Part shown: in pieces, positions 25,656-35,857 of the stretch
Position numbering within the stretch: position 1 is the first letter of the stretch
Layout of the letters: each line of letters starts with the position of its first letter
From: Bacteroidetes bacterium UBA1941
GTDB lineage: Bacteria > Bacteroidota > Bacteroidia > Chitinophagales > LD1
DNA length: 64,000 bases
Reading direction: 5' to 3'
Assembly: GCA_002336805.1 (NCBI GenBank)
Contig: DDEZ01000009.1
Location: 1 to 64,000, forward strand
Notes under the pieces: generated by a model
What the model was told of the DNA's origin: nothing
Seen by the model: the letters and a program-made list of their open reading frames with translations, nothing else
Databases searched by the model: none
Made by a program: the position numbers and the translations under genes

Positions 25656-26585
25656 CTACACGTGAGCAAGCATATCAGCAGTCATGCGTGCCAGATCATA
25701 CTCGGGCTGCCAGCCCCAGTCCTGGCGGGCATAGCTATCATCTATACTCTCCGGCCATGACTCCGCTATCTGCTGGCGAAAATCCGGCTGGTATGTGACC
25801 TGAAAGTCAGGTATGTGCCTGACTATCTCTGCTGCCACATCTTTGGGCGCAAAGCTCATACCGGCAAAATTGTAGGATGAGCGGATGCGGATCTGCTCTG
25901 CCGGGGCCTCCATGAGAGAGATGGTGCCGCGTATGGCATCTGGCATATACATCATGGGGAGTACGGTATTTTCTTTGAGGAAGCACTCGTATTGCTTCTT
26001 TTCTTTTGCCTCAAAGTAAATATCTACCGCGTAGTCAGTGGTGCCGCCACCGGCTTTGGTCTTGTAGCTGATCAGGCCGGGATAGCGGATACTGCGGATA
26101 TCCAGGCCCTTTTTCTGAAAATAGTAGTCTGCCCAGCGCTCGCCGGCCTGCTTGCTGATCCCGTAGATCGTATTGGGCTCCATCACAGTATACTGCGGGG
26201 TGTGCACGCGGGGTGTGGTAGGCCCGAAGACTGCGATAGTAGATGGATAAAACACCTTTGACAATCCATCCTCTACACTCACGTCCAGGATATTGCGCAG
26301 GCCCTTCATATTGACCCGCCATGCAAACTCGGGATTCTTCTCTCCCGTAGCAGAAAGTATAGCGGCCAGGTGGTAGATCTGAGTCACCTTGTGCTTGCGC
26401 ACTACGTCATGCAGGCCCGGCTTGTGCAGCACATCCAGCCGCTCAAAAGGGCCTTCGGCCAGCTCTCCGCTCGCATCCTTGAGGTCAGAGGCGATGACGT
26501 TCTTGTATATCTTGCGTAGTGCGAGGACCAGCTCCGTCCCTATCTGCCCGCAGGCGCCTGTCACGAGTACCGTGTCACTTTCCAT
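25656..26585 (-). CDS. L-threonine 3-dehydrogenase, short-chain (epimerase-like) type
   Basis: A 309-residue extended SDR enzyme. The Rossmann motif GACGQIG is at 10-16, the catalytic pair Tyr141-Lys145 in IYGISKQAG, and PSTIAVFGPTTP at 114-125. RYPGLISYKTKAGGGTTDY and the late ARQDWGWQPEYD are hallmarks of the SDR-type threonine dehydrogenases of Bacteroidota and Cupriavidus, which oxidise L-threonine to 2-amino-3-ketobutyrate with NAD+. A nucleotide-sugar epimerase is the alternative, but the GGGTTDYA motif favours threonine. The enzyme is cytoplasmic and the gene stands alone; no glycine C-acetyltransferase gene is next to it. Confidence 0.88.
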   Translation of the reverse strand: MESDTVLVTGACGQIGTELVLALRKIYKNVIASDLKDASGELAEGPFERLDVLHKPGLHDVVRKHKVTQIYHLAAILSATGEKNPEFAWRVNMKGLRNILDVSVEDGLSKVFYPSTIAVFGPTTPRVHTPQYTVMEPNTIYGISKQAGERWADYYFQKKGLDIRSIRYPGLISYKTKAGGGTTDYAVDIYFEAKEKKQYECFLKENTVLPMMYMPDAIRGTISLMEAPAEQIRIRSSYNFAGMSFAPKDVAAEIVRHIPDFQVTYQPDFRQQIAESWPESIDDSYARQDWGWQPEYDLARMTADMLAHV

Positions 26586-26775
26586 ATCTTATCTCCCGGC
26601 TATTGCCGGAGTAAATGTAGAAATTAAATGATACGGCGTAGTTGTTAAGTAAACATAAGCCGTTAACAAGTTGACAATAAAAGCAAAGGAGTGCGTTTTT
26701 CCGATGTGGCATATGAAATGCGGCAGGCGCATTATCCAATAAATTTTATTTTTACCACTGACCAATCCATATACC

Positions 26776-29241
26776 ATGGCAAAGACCAAACCTGAGATAA
26801 GAACCAAATCTGCAAAGCCTGCCTCATCCGGCGCTCCCTCCCCTTTTATGAAATATGTGCCGTACATCGCAGCACTGGTCACGTTCATCGTGATCACGCT
26901 GATCTTCTTCGGCCCGATGGTGCTGGATACCAAGGTGCTGCCACAGGGAGATATCAACCAGTTTGAAGGCATGTCAAAGGAGATAAAGGATTTTCGCGAT
27001 ACACATCATACGGAGCCGCTGTGGACCAACTCTATGTTTGGCGGTATGCCGGCCTTTCAGATCTCTACATACTACAATGGCAACCTGGTGCAGTATGTGG
27101 AGAAAGCGCTCGGTATCGGACTGCCCGAGTTTACAGGCTACCTCTTCATAGCCAGCCTGGGCTTCTATATCCTCCTGCTGGTACTGAGTGTCAATCCATG
27201 GCTGGCCATAGCGGGTGCAGTAGGCTATAGCCTGGCATCGTATAACCTGATCATACTGGAGGCCGGCCACAACACCAAGATGCATGCCATAGCCCTGCTG
27301 CCATACGTAGTCGCTGGTTTTATGCTGCTCTGGCGCCGAAAGTATATACTGGGCGCTGCCGTGAGTGCACTGAGCTTCTCCATGCTGATCAGTGCCAACC
27401 ACGTACAGATAGCTTATTACCTCTTCCTCACGCTACTGATAGCAGGTGTAGTATTCCTCATATTCTCCGTGGTGGAGAAAGACATCAAGCACTATGTACT
27501 GGCATTTGGCATCTTTGGTGCATGCGCGGGACTGGGCGTACTGTCTAACCTCAGCCTGCTGTGGACCACCTATGAGTATGGCAACTCTACTATACGTGGC
27601 AAATCTGACCTGACCAGCAATACACAATCTAAAGGCGGCCTGGATCGCGACTATGCCTTCAGCTATAGTTATACCAAGTCTGAGGCATTTAACCTGCTGA
27701 TACCAAACTTTATGGGAGGCTCGTCACAGCAGCTGCTGGATGAGGACGCCAAAACAGTGCAGGCTATACGCGGGCAGACCCGCTACCTGCCTACCTACTG
27801 GGGCGACCAGCCGTTTACCTCCGGGCCATCATATATGGGCGCCTTTATGATCTTTATATTTGTGCTGGGGCTGATCATAGTAGATGGCCCATTCAAATGG
27901 TGGCTGGGCATAGCCACGCTGCTGGCCGTGATGCTTTCCTTTGGCTATCACCTGGCATGGTTCAATAATGCCTTCTTTGATTTCTTCCCGGGCTATAATA
28001 AGTTTCGTACAGTGACCATGTCACTCATCATCTGCCAGCTCACTATACCGCTGCTAGCCCTGCTCACAGCGCAGAAGCTGATCAATAAGGAAGTAAGCAA
28101 AGAGCGCGCGCTGACCGGTATCTATATAGCTACCGGTATCACAGCCGGTATCTGCCTGATATTTGCACTCTTTGGCGGATCACTCCTTGGCTTCTCCGGT
28201 CCCGGAGACAAGAGCCTGCCGGCAGATATCCTCCCATTCCTGAAAGAAGACCGTCGCGACCTGCTGCGCAGTGATGCCTTCCGCTCTCTCTTTATCATCC
28301 TGATAGGTGCGGGTGTGATATGGGCGCTGGTGCAGGAGAAGATTAACAAGAATATAGCTATAGCTGCCATCCTCGTGATCTGCCTCGCAGACTATATCAC
28401 TGTAGGCAAGCGCTTCATCAATAGCGATATGTTTACTGAGAAGAATGAGCAGCAGAGCCGATTTGCAGAGAGCCCTGCTGATAAGCAGATAGCTGAGGAC
28501 AAGACACCGGACTTCCGAGTATTCAATACAACGGTCAACTCCTTTAATGATGCCTCTACCTCCTACCATCACAAGTCTATAGGTGGCTATCATGCTGCCA
28601 AACTGCGCCGCTACCAGGAGCTGATAGAAAATCAGATCAGCAAGGGCAACATGGCAGTGCTCAACATGCTCAACACCAGATATGTGATACAAAAAGGCGC
28701 GGGTGGCCAGCCCGTGGCAGCTCAGAATCCGGGTGCCTGCGGCAATGCCTGGTTTGTAGATAAAGTACAGCTGGTAAACAATGCCGATGAAGAGATCAAA
28801 GCGCTGGACAACTTTGACCCAAAGCAGACAGCCTTTGTAGACAAGAAATTTACAAACGAGCTGCAGGGCTTTAGCTCTGGCAAGGACTCTGCATCTGCGA
28901 TCACGCTGAATAGCTATGAGCCAAACCATCTTGTGTACACCTACACGGCTCCGCAGCCACAGCTGGCCGTATTCTCAGAGATATACTACCAGCCGGGCTG
29001 GAAGGCTACTGTAGATGGCAAAGAAGTGCCGCTGGTACGCGCAGACTATGTGCTCCGCGCAGCGGTACTGCCAGCCGGCAGCCACAAGGTAGAGATGGTG
29101 TTTGAGCCGGCTTCTTACTTCACCGGTGAGAAGGTGGCTTATGCTGTATCTGCGCTGATACTCGTACTATTTGCAGGCGGCCTCTTCTTTGAGTTTAGAA
29201 ATAAGAAACAAGGCAGCGATGACCTGCCTCACGCTGTATAA
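26776..29241 (+). CDS. YfhO-family polytopic membrane protein
   Basis: An 821-residue membrane protein with about 12-13 helices in the first 540 residues, then a soluble beta-rich domain (about 545-790), then one last helix (KVAYAVSALILVLFAGGLFF). Motifs typical of YfhO are NSMFGGMPAFQIS, EAGHNTKMHAIALLPYV, FPGYNKFRTVTM and YYQPGWKATVDGKEV. Members are GT-C-like; in Gram-positives YfhO is linked to glycosylation of teichoic acids, whereas in Bacteroidota the acceptor is unknown. The N-terminus is Lys/Ala-rich. The next gene, a glycosyltransferase, starts 12 bases later, supporting a shared role in surface glycan synthesis. Confidence 0.9.
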   Translation: MAKTKPEIRTKSAKPASSGAPSPFMKYVPYIAALVTFIVITLIFFGPMVLDTKVLPQGDINQFEGMSKEIKDFRDTHHTEPLWTNSMFGGMPAFQISTYYNGNLVQYVEKALGIGLPEFTGYLFIASLGFYILLLVLSVNPWLAIAGAVGYSLASYNLIILEAGHNTKMHAIALLPYVVAGFMLLWRRKYILGAAVSALSFSMLISANHVQIAYYLFLTLLIAGVVFLIFSVVEKDIKHYVLAFGIFGACAGLGVLSNLSLLWTTYEYGNSTIRGKSDLTSNTQSKGGLDRDYAFSYSYTKSEAFNLLIPNFMGGSSQQLLDEDAKTVQAIRGQTRYLPTYWGDQPFTSGPSYMGAFMIFIFVLGLIIVDGPFKWWLGIATLLAVMLSFGYHLAWFNNAFFDFFPGYNKFRTVTMSLIICQLTIPLLALLTAQKLINKEVSKERALTGIYIATGITAGICLIFALFGGSLLGFSGPGDKSLPADILPFLKEDRRDLLRSDAFRSLFIILIGAGVIWALVQEKINKNIAIAAILVICLADYITVGKRFINSDMFTEKNEQQSRFAESPADKQIAEDKTPDFRVFNTTVNSFNDASTSYHHKSIGGYHAAKLRRYQELIENQISKGNMAVLNMLNTRYVIQKGAGGQPVAAQNPGACGNAWFVDKVQLVNNADEEIKALDNFDPKQTAFVDKKFTNELQGFSSGKDSASAITLNSYEPNHLVYTYTAPQPQLAVFSEIYYQPGWKATVDGKEVPLVRADYVLRAAVLPAGSHKVEMVFEPASYFTGEKVAYAVSALILVLFAGGLFFEFRNKKQGSDDLPHAV

Positions 29242-29253
29242 GCAATAGCTGGC

Positions 29254-30549
29254 ATGAAGAGAGTACTCATCATCACGTACTACTGGGTACCCGCAGGTGG
29301 CGTAGCAGTGCAGCGCTTTCTGAAGTTTGCCAAATACCTGCGCAGCTATGGCTGGGAGCCGGTGATACTGACGGTGGAGAATGGCAGCTATCCCTACACA
29401 GATGAGTCCCTTCAGTCGCAAGTGCCCGAGGGGATAGAGGTCTATCGCACCAAGACCTTCGAGCCATTTGAGATCTACAATCTGCTGCGTGGCCAAAAGG
29501 GCAAGGCAGTGCCGCTGGCAGTGGCTACAGCATCTGACCCCTCTCTATTCCAGCGCGTATCTGCCTATATCCGGGCCAACTTCTTCCTGCCGGATGCACG
29601 CCGGGGATGGAAACCATACGCCGTAAAAAAGGCCGCCGGGCTGATAGCTGCCGGCAAGATAGATGCGATCATCACTACCGGCCCACCACATAGCACCCAC
29701 CTGATAGGCCAGGAGCTCAAGCAACGCTATGGCCTGCCATGGCTGGCAGACTTTCGCGATCCGTGGACTGAGATATTCAACAATCAATACCTGCCATTTA
29801 CCAAAGCATCTATCGCAAAAGACAAGGCCTATGAGGCATCTGTACTGCGCGACTGTGATGTAGCTACTGTAATAGGAGACGGTATGAAGACCGTATTCCC
29901 GCGTGAGTATACGGGCAAGATGCAGGTCATCACCAATGGCTATGATGAAGAGGATTTTGCCGAGGGACTGACACCGGAGCGCGATAAGTTTCGTATGCGG
30001 TACGTAGGCAATCTATTCTCCAATCAGAATGTACCTGCACTATGGGAGGCTATAGCCGAGATGCGCATGGCAGATGCCGGTTTCAGCAGAGACTTTGAGC
30101 TGGAGGTGACGGGCAAGGCGGATGCCGCTGTGAGCCAGGGCATAGGAAATGCCGGCATCAGTGACTGCACGGTATTCAAATCATTTGTACCACACCGCGA
30201 GGCTATACGCCGCATGCAGACCGCCTCTCTCCTGCTCTCTGTGATACCGGATGTAGCCAATAATAAACTGATCATCACGGGTAAGATATTTGAGTATATC
30301 GGTGCCGGCAGGCCGGTAGTGCTGGTAGGACCGGCAGACTGCGATGCTGCCCTGATCGTCTCTGCGGCTCATGCCGGCACAATACACGCCTACGCAGAGA
30401 AAGAAAGAATGAAAGAGACACTACTGCGTGAATACAACGTATGGCGCAGCGGTGGCACCTCCGTACCCGCAGCGGGCAAAGAGCAGTATAGCCGCCGGAA
30501 CCTGACAGGCCGCCTGGCAGCTATACTCGACAGCCTTACGACAAAATAA
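29254..30549 (+). CDS. Glycosyltransferase family 4, GT-B fold
   Basis: A 431-residue cytoplasmic enzyme. It begins MKRVLIITYYWVPAGGVAVQ, has TTGPPHSTHLIG and WLADFRDPWTEIF in the N-terminal domain, and FVPHREAIRRMQTASLLLSVIP with GKIFEYIGAGRPVVLVG in the donor-binding C-terminal domain, where the Glu of KIFEYIG is the usual nucleotide-sugar contact. The donor is not predictable. It is 12 bases behind the YfhO gene and likely in its operon. The stop is 48 bases from the convergent porU2 stop. Confidence 0.88.
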   Translation: MKRVLIITYYWVPAGGVAVQRFLKFAKYLRSYGWEPVILTVENGSYPYTDESLQSQVPEGIEVYRTKTFEPFEIYNLLRGQKGKAVPLAVATASDPSLFQRVSAYIRANFFLPDARRGWKPYAVKKAAGLIAAGKIDAIITTGPPHSTHLIGQELKQRYGLPWLADFRDPWTEIFNNQYLPFTKASIAKDKAYEASVLRDCDVATVIGDGMKTVFPREYTGKMQVITNGYDEEDFAEGLTPERDKFRMRYVGNLFSNQNVPALWEAIAEMRMADAGFSRDFELEVTGKADAAVSQGIGNAGISDCTVFKSFVPHREAIRRMQTASLLLSVIPDVANNKLIITGKIFEYIGAGRPVVLVGPADCDAALIVSAAHAGTIHAYAEKERMKETLLREYNVWRSGGTSVPAAGKEQYSRRNLTGRLAAILDSLTTK

Positions 30550-30550
30550 A

Positions 30551-30574
30551 ACAGGGACCATCTCTGATCCCTGT
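30551..30574. terminator. Hairpin between convergent genes
   Basis: ACAGGGA and TCCCTGT are a perfect 7-bp stem over a 10-base loop, between the GT4 stop and the porU2 stop. T runs on either side are short, so this is a moderate bidirectional terminator candidate. Confidence 0.5.
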
Positions 30575-30597
30575 CCATCCTTTATCAATATTGTGTT

Positions 30598-33500
30598 TTA
30601 CCTGAGTATGACCAGCTTGCCAAAGCCATGTTTGAAATACTGGTCTATATTGGTATTATTGAAGAACTGACCGTACTGTGAGCTACTCATGTGGTCAGCG
30701 TTCTTGTCATCTATCTTGGTAATAACGCGATAGAAGTAAACGCCGTTTGCCAGCTTATCTCCAAACTCATCGCGGCCATCCCACCAGTAGTCAGTCCTAT
30801 TGACGCCTATATGAATATTGCCCAGCTCGGCACGCTGTATCTCTTTCACCACGTGACCTGTGATGGTCATGATCTGTATCTTCATATACTCAGGCACCTC
30901 GCTACCCGTGAGGGTAAAGATGAACTGCGTACGTGTAGTGAATGGATTAGGATAGTTCAGCACATTGCTGATCATAGACCTGGTGATCACGTTGAATGAT
31001 ATCTTGTAATCGTAGTATACACCATTGATGCTAGTGCCCTCATAGCGGCCGCTGGCAGAGTTGCTGGAGAAGTTGCCGCTGCGATCCTTGTCACGTACCA
31101 GCAGGTCATACACTCCGTCTATGGTAAAGGCGGGTTTGAATGCGATCTTGGCAGTATTATTCTTCGATATATTACCAGTCGCCGGATAGAAGCTCAGTAT
31201 GTTATTGTCATAGTTGATCAGCGTAGGTATGGTCTGGCCGGGGTAGCGGATATACACCTGCGCCAGTGAGGTATCATTCAGCGCCAGTGTTTTATTCTCA
31301 TCCCGCATCTGGATGAGTATCTCCGGCTTGGCCGATACCAGATCATTATTCATGATGCGCCGCCCGTCAAAGGTGACATCGAGCAGCGGGTTGATCTTGT
31401 CTGAGATACTGCTGATGTTATTTATGATCGCGTAGTTATTGAAGTGGTACTGCTCCGGCTGGTGCAGGGCATCGACTGGGTTGGCCTCTATGGTGAGTTG
31501 ATCCCGTCCCGGCAGACGCGAGTCACTCATAGGATAGATGAACTTTAGTATCTGTGTATCGAAGGCACGCAGGGAGTCGCTCTTGACCACTATCGGTGGT
31601 ATAGTGCCACCCGGCCCCCTGAGCGTATAGCTGGTACGCATGCTGTCCATAGACACTTCAGATACATTCTCGAGTGCCAGCTCCAGCTTCAGGCTATCTC
31701 CTGTATTGAAGGTGTCCTTATTCATCACAAAGTGAGCATTCGGATTGATAGCTGCCTCAGGCACTTTCTTGTAGAGCACACGCCAGTAGTATAGCTGTGC
31801 CGGGGTATGCCTTATGGAGTCATCCGTATTCAGTTTGAGGCGGATGAATGGAAACTGCTGGGCATTGATAAAGTTGATAGCCGTATCCAGTGCATCTGTG
31901 GTATAGAGGCGGGTAGAGAGGCCGTTATTATTGACACCGATGATATCTACCGTCTGGTGGTCATTGGTAGGGTTCTCTTGTGCATTGTGCCGCCAGTGGA
32001 AGGAGCCCCAATCCAGCGCTGGCCCTATGAGCGGGGAGGTAAAGCTACCGCGCGGCCAGAGTACGCCGTAGTTATAGTCTTCCTCTGCAGCACTTTGATA
32101 GTTGACACCAATTTTCTGTGCACTCTTTGAAGGGTCACCTTTGACTGTAAAAAATATGTATGGAGCAGGCGGGTGCGCGCCGGACTTCAACAGGCGCACG
32201 CCGGTAGCTCCGATAGAAACCAGCTTATTGACGAGGCCGGTATCCATACCTGTCCAGTTGGGTTGATTGACAGAGTACATGACGATGATAGATCCATTGG
32301 GTATAGAATCTATAAACCTGGCTATAGTGATGGGCCAAGTAGCACCAGTGGAAGGCGTCTGTACGGCGCCCTGGATATTAAAGTCAAAACCATTGATCGC
32401 GTAAGTGTGGTTATTGGTACACTGATAGTTCCCATACTTGTCACCTACGTTGCCTATAGTAGACTGGAAACTCTGCCACGGCTGGCCGGTAAGTGTGTCT
32501 ATGACTGCAAATGTCAGGCCACCACTGTTTCCGTTGCCATAGGCAAAACCACAACCTCCCGTATTGTATCTGTATTGAGTGACACTGTTATAGTCCCACC
32601 TGATCTGAGCAGCTGGTATGGGACCGCCTCCCGCCTCAAATGCCCATGCAGAAAGGACATGCAGATTATTGATGTTCTTCACAAACTTAAACTCGCGGTC
32701 TGTGCCGAGGTAAACATTGTCCTGATAGTTGTCGTGGCCATACTGATAGTAGTGGGACTGGTTCCAGCCGGGGTATTCATTCTGGATATATACAAATGAG
32801 CTGTAGTGCCATTTGTAGCTCAGGGTATCATTGATCGAATCGCGGCTCACGCGCCAGTAATAGACGGTACTATCCCGGAACTGGAAAGGCACACGCCAGT
32901 GTAGCACGCCACCACCCTGGTAGATACTAGCCTGCGCTATAGGATGGCGGAAGGTCTCAGCGGTATCTATCTGTATCTTATAATTGCGTGGTGCGGCAAA
33001 TGGGTCTACCGTAGATGCCTTGAGGGTCACATTCTGATTGGGCACTATGGCATACTCATACGGATAGACTGGGATAATATCATCGGACTGTATGGCAAAA
33101 CCAAAGTTGAGGTTGCTACCATTATTGGTCTCAGACATCTCATCTATACGCATCTCATTTTCTACATAGACGGTGAAAGTGTTTTGGCCATAGCCGGTGG
33201 TGAGTGTAGGGAAAGTAGGGATACGGATACTAAAGGTATCCATATAATATGGCGCCCTGACCTTCCAGATGTATACGAGCGTAGTATCTGGTAGCGGGCG
33301 CGATGGCGTTGGATAGGTTCTCGTCACTTTGATCTGGATAGAATCACGTATAGCTTTACCAAGATTGGTTACGATGACCTTCGCGCTAAAAGTGTCAGTA
33401 TTGGCATTGACTACCGGCGGGTCAAAGTAGAGTGAGTTCTGGTTTATCTCATAGTCTGGCTTAGGATACTGATTCAGCGTCAGCGCCGGATCTCCGTGCA

Positions 33501-35850
33501 GGGTCATCTCATTGGCTACCAGCATAGCCAGATCTTCACCATTAAAATTGACAGACATAGAGTCCTGGGCATATTGCAGCGCCTTGCCCCACGGCATAGT
33601 GTAGCCATTGCGGGTCAGGTATTGGTAGACATAGAGGCCATACTCATATAGCTCCAAAGAGGTAGAGAGCTTCGCGGTAGCGGTGAATGCTACAGCGCAC
33701 TTGCCCGGCGTCAATACGGAACTCTGGCTAAAGGTGGGTATATAAGCAGTGGTACCCTTATATCCTATATCAGAGATATCTCCCGATTGGCAGCCATTGG
33801 AATATATGACCGGTAGTTTGCCGTAATTGGTCCAGTTGACAGGATTGTCTACACTGATATCAAAAGCTGTACCTGCGGCATGGCCAAAAAAGGTCATCAG
33901 AGATACGCCACTATCGATACTTGAGCGGATCATATCTGCAGAAGAATTGTCAATAGGCTGTGAGGTAGTCTTGTAAATGGTCTGCGTACGCGCGCCCCAT
34001 AGGGTATCGGCAGCCAAATTGGCATAGTCCGCGAGATAAGAAGCGAAGGCCTGCTGCTCATAGAAATCTGACCCACCGGAGAAGTGCATGTTGTGCTTCA
34101 TCCACAGCTTTTCATCCTTGGTCTGATAGGGGTCGCCTGCCCTGGCCTGTACAGATTCATAGAGGCGTACTTTGTCCAGATAGTGCGTCACGTCAGATGG
34201 CTGGGTAGCTGCCAGCCGACCTACTGCCACTAGTGGATGGTCACTACCTCTGCGGCAAGCCAGCAGAATATCTGATGGCCCCTCTCCGAATGGAGTAATA
34301 AGATCCCTATCATATGCGTATGCCAGGGTACGGACATCATCATACTCCCGGCCCTTGCCTACCAGAAATACATAACCCGGCTTACGAGACCATTTATCAG
34401 TAGCATATTCTATAAAGTTTCGCGTAGCGAGTGGAGTCTTTTGTACTCCGTAGCCAAATTGATTAATGATCTGGTCTATATCGTATATCTCGGTGGTAAA
34501 TTTACCGGATCGATAATTTTTGTAATCCTGTACCCGGTCCACCCCTGAGCTATCATGCCTCAGCGAGGTGTGGGTCACAATGACATATTCACTCTGTAGC
34601 TGCGTGTAATCCTGAAAGGTAATGGTATCCATACGGGATATGGCAGCATATGACGTCGCCGCATCTGTGCGGAAATACAACTCACGCTCACCTACGGCGG
34701 CAGGCAGGACAAACTTTTTGGGCAAAACCGCAGGTGCATCTGTACTACGTATGATATACCCATTAGTAATATCATACAGCAATGGCTGTGCGGCATTGGT
34801 TACCACATTATTGATGCGCACGTACCTCGGCCCTGCGCCTGCAGCCATTCGCCAGAAGAACCGGCTGGCTCCGCCAAAATCATATTTTCGCGGATAGTAT
34901 ACAAATATGTGGGTAAGGTAATTAGACTTTGTACTGCTGCCGCAGCCTTCCTGAAAAGGCACGGCATTAGTAGCCCTGACAGCACTCGCAGGCATCGTAT
35001 CTGCAAAATGATGGTGACTAAAACCTCCTGAAGAATTATCAAATGTAAAATTAGCTATAATAGCTCCATTCCATTTGACAGTAAAGCAATGCTGCTCGTA
35101 TGATCGAGTGAATAAAGTGCCTGTGACTATAGCAGGCGGGCCAAAAGTATCCACGGCAGGGCAAGCTATATTAAGCGTCTGGGCTGGACCATTATTTACG
35201 GGCCCTCCTCCCCACGCTTCATCCATATCATAGATAGATTTAGAAAGAAGTTCGGGATATCCGTATGGTGTACCAGGTACAAAGCTGCCACCTGATCCCG
35301 GAGCTATGATCTGATTAGGACCATAAAACCAATAAAACGGATGGATAAAATTTTGCTCGGCAGTGAGCGAAGGTATAGCCGCCGTGTCGTTATTGATAAA
35401 CTGAAAGCGCCTGTTGCCGCCGCCGGTTTTTGTAGTCAGGTAGTAGATGGAAGTATCGCTAAAAAGGCTGTACATCGTGTGCGGCTGCAGGCCCGGCTGC
35501 GGATAGAGCACGGAGTCCACATCACCATAGTTTCGCCTGCCATAAAACTCTATATAGCTGCTGCTATCCAGGGCACCACTACTATTGGTAGCGATATAGA
35601 TAGGCACTTGAGCACCATTATGGTATAGTGCAAAATCATTGAGATTGATGGCACCTAGATTAGGTATATAGTTATTGAGCGTAGTATACGGTATCCTATA
35701 GATACTATCCGTCTTGGCTATTACCTTGACCTTGTAGTACATGTGGCCTGGCGTGTAGTCTATCCATTCATTGCCATATGGCCCTATGTGCTGGGCGCTG
35801 GCTATGAGGCCGAGACAGAGGCAGAGGAGTGTGATGTAAAATTTGCGCAT
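30598..35850 (-). CDS. porU2: PorU2-type C25 cysteine peptidase of the type IX secretion route
   Basis: A 1750-residue exported protein (signal peptide ending IASAQ). A central gingipain-type C25 domain spans about residues 420-800: EYVIVTHTSL, the segment GYVFLVGKGREYDDV, the catalytic His657 in FFGHAAG and Cys687 in YSNGCQSGDI, 30 residues apart as in gingipains. Behind it are CARDB/Ig-like beta domains (about 840-1600) and a C-terminal FlgD-like/T9SS-type domain (YPNPFTTRTQFIFTL, GVYFYRVI). PorU itself is the T9SS sortase (about 1100-1300 residues) that removes sorting domains and attaches cargo; PorU2 is the longer paralogue, whose exact task is less clear. It is followed upstream by a PorV-like gene 7 bases away, making an operon. 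Confidence 0.88.
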   Translation of the reverse strand: MRKFYITLLCLCLGLIASAQHIGPYGNEWIDYTPGHMYYKVKVIAKTDSIYRIPYTTLNNYIPNLGAINLNDFALYHNGAQVPIYIATNSSGALDSSSYIEFYGRRNYGDVDSVLYPQPGLQPHTMYSLFSDTSIYYLTTKTGGGNRRFQFINNDTAAIPSLTAEQNFIHPFYWFYGPNQIIAPGSGGSFVPGTPYGYPELLSKSIYDMDEAWGGGPVNNGPAQTLNIACPAVDTFGPPAIVTGTLFTRSYEQHCFTVKWNGAIIANFTFDNSSGGFSHHHFADTMPASAVRATNAVPFQEGCGSSTKSNYLTHIFVYYPRKYDFGGASRFFWRMAAGAGPRYVRINNVVTNAAQPLLYDITNGYIIRSTDAPAVLPKKFVLPAAVGERELYFRTDAATSYAAISRMDTITFQDYTQLQSEYVIVTHTSLRHDSSGVDRVQDYKNYRSGKFTTEIYDIDQIINQFGYGVQKTPLATRNFIEYATDKWSRKPGYVFLVGKGREYDDVRTLAYAYDRDLITPFGEGPSDILLACRRGSDHPLVAVGRLAATQPSDVTHYLDKVRLYESVQARAGDPYQTKDEKLWMKHNMHFSGGSDFYEQQAFASYLADYANLAADTLWGARTQTIYKTTSQPIDNSSADMIRSSIDSGVSLMTFFGHAAGTAFDISVDNPVNWTNYGKLPVIYSNGCQSGDISDIGYKGTTAYIPTFSQSSVLTPGKCAVAFTATAKLSTSLELYEYGLYVYQYLTRNGYTMPWGKALQYAQDSMSVNFNGEDLAMLVANEMTLHGDPALTLNQYPKPDYEINQNSLYFDPPVVNANTDTFSAKVIVTNLGKAIRDSIQIKVTRTYPTPSRPLPDTTLVYIWKVRAPYYMDTFSIRIPTFPTLTTGYGQNTFTVYVENEMRIDEMSETNNGSNLNFGFAIQSDDIIPVYPYEYAIVPNQNVTLKASTVDPFAAPRNYKIQIDTAETFRHPIAQASIYQGGGVLHWRVPFQFRDSTVYYWRVSRDSINDTLSYKWHYSSFVYIQNEYPGWNQSHYYQYGHDNYQDNVYLGTDREFKFVKNINNLHVLSAWAFEAGGGPIPAAQIRWDYNSVTQYRYNTGGCGFAYGNGNSGGLTFAVIDTLTGQPWQSFQSTIGNVGDKYGNYQCTNNHTYAINGFDFNIQGAVQTPSTGATWPITIARFIDSIPNGSIIVMYSVNQPNWTGMDTGLVNKLVSIGATGVRLLKSGAHPPAPYIFFTVKGDPSKSAQKIGVNYQSAAEEDYNYGVLWPRGSFTSPLIGPALDWGSFHWRHNAQENPTNDHQTVDIIGVNNNGLSTRLYTTDALDTAINFINAQQFPFIRLKLNTDDSIRHTPAQLYYWRVLYKKVPEAAINPNAHFVMNKDTFNTGDSLKLELALENVSEVSMDSMRTSYTLRGPGGTIPPIVVKSDSLRAFDTQILKFIYPMSDSRLPGRDQLTIEANPVDALHQPEQYHFNNYAIINNISSISDKINPLLDVTFDGRRIMNNDLVSAKPEILIQMRDENKTLALNDTSLAQVYIRYPGQTIPTLINYDNNILSFYPATGNISKNNTAKIAFKPAFTIDGVYDLLVRDKDRSGNFSSNSASGRYEGTSINGVYYDYKISFNVITRSMISNVLNYPNPFTTRTQFIFTLTGSEVPEYMKIQIMTITGHVVKEIQRAELGNIHIGVNRTDYWWDGRDEFGDKLANGVYFYRVITKIDDKNADHMSSSQYGQFFNNTNIDQYFKHGFGKLVILR

Positions 35851-35857
35851 AGGCTTC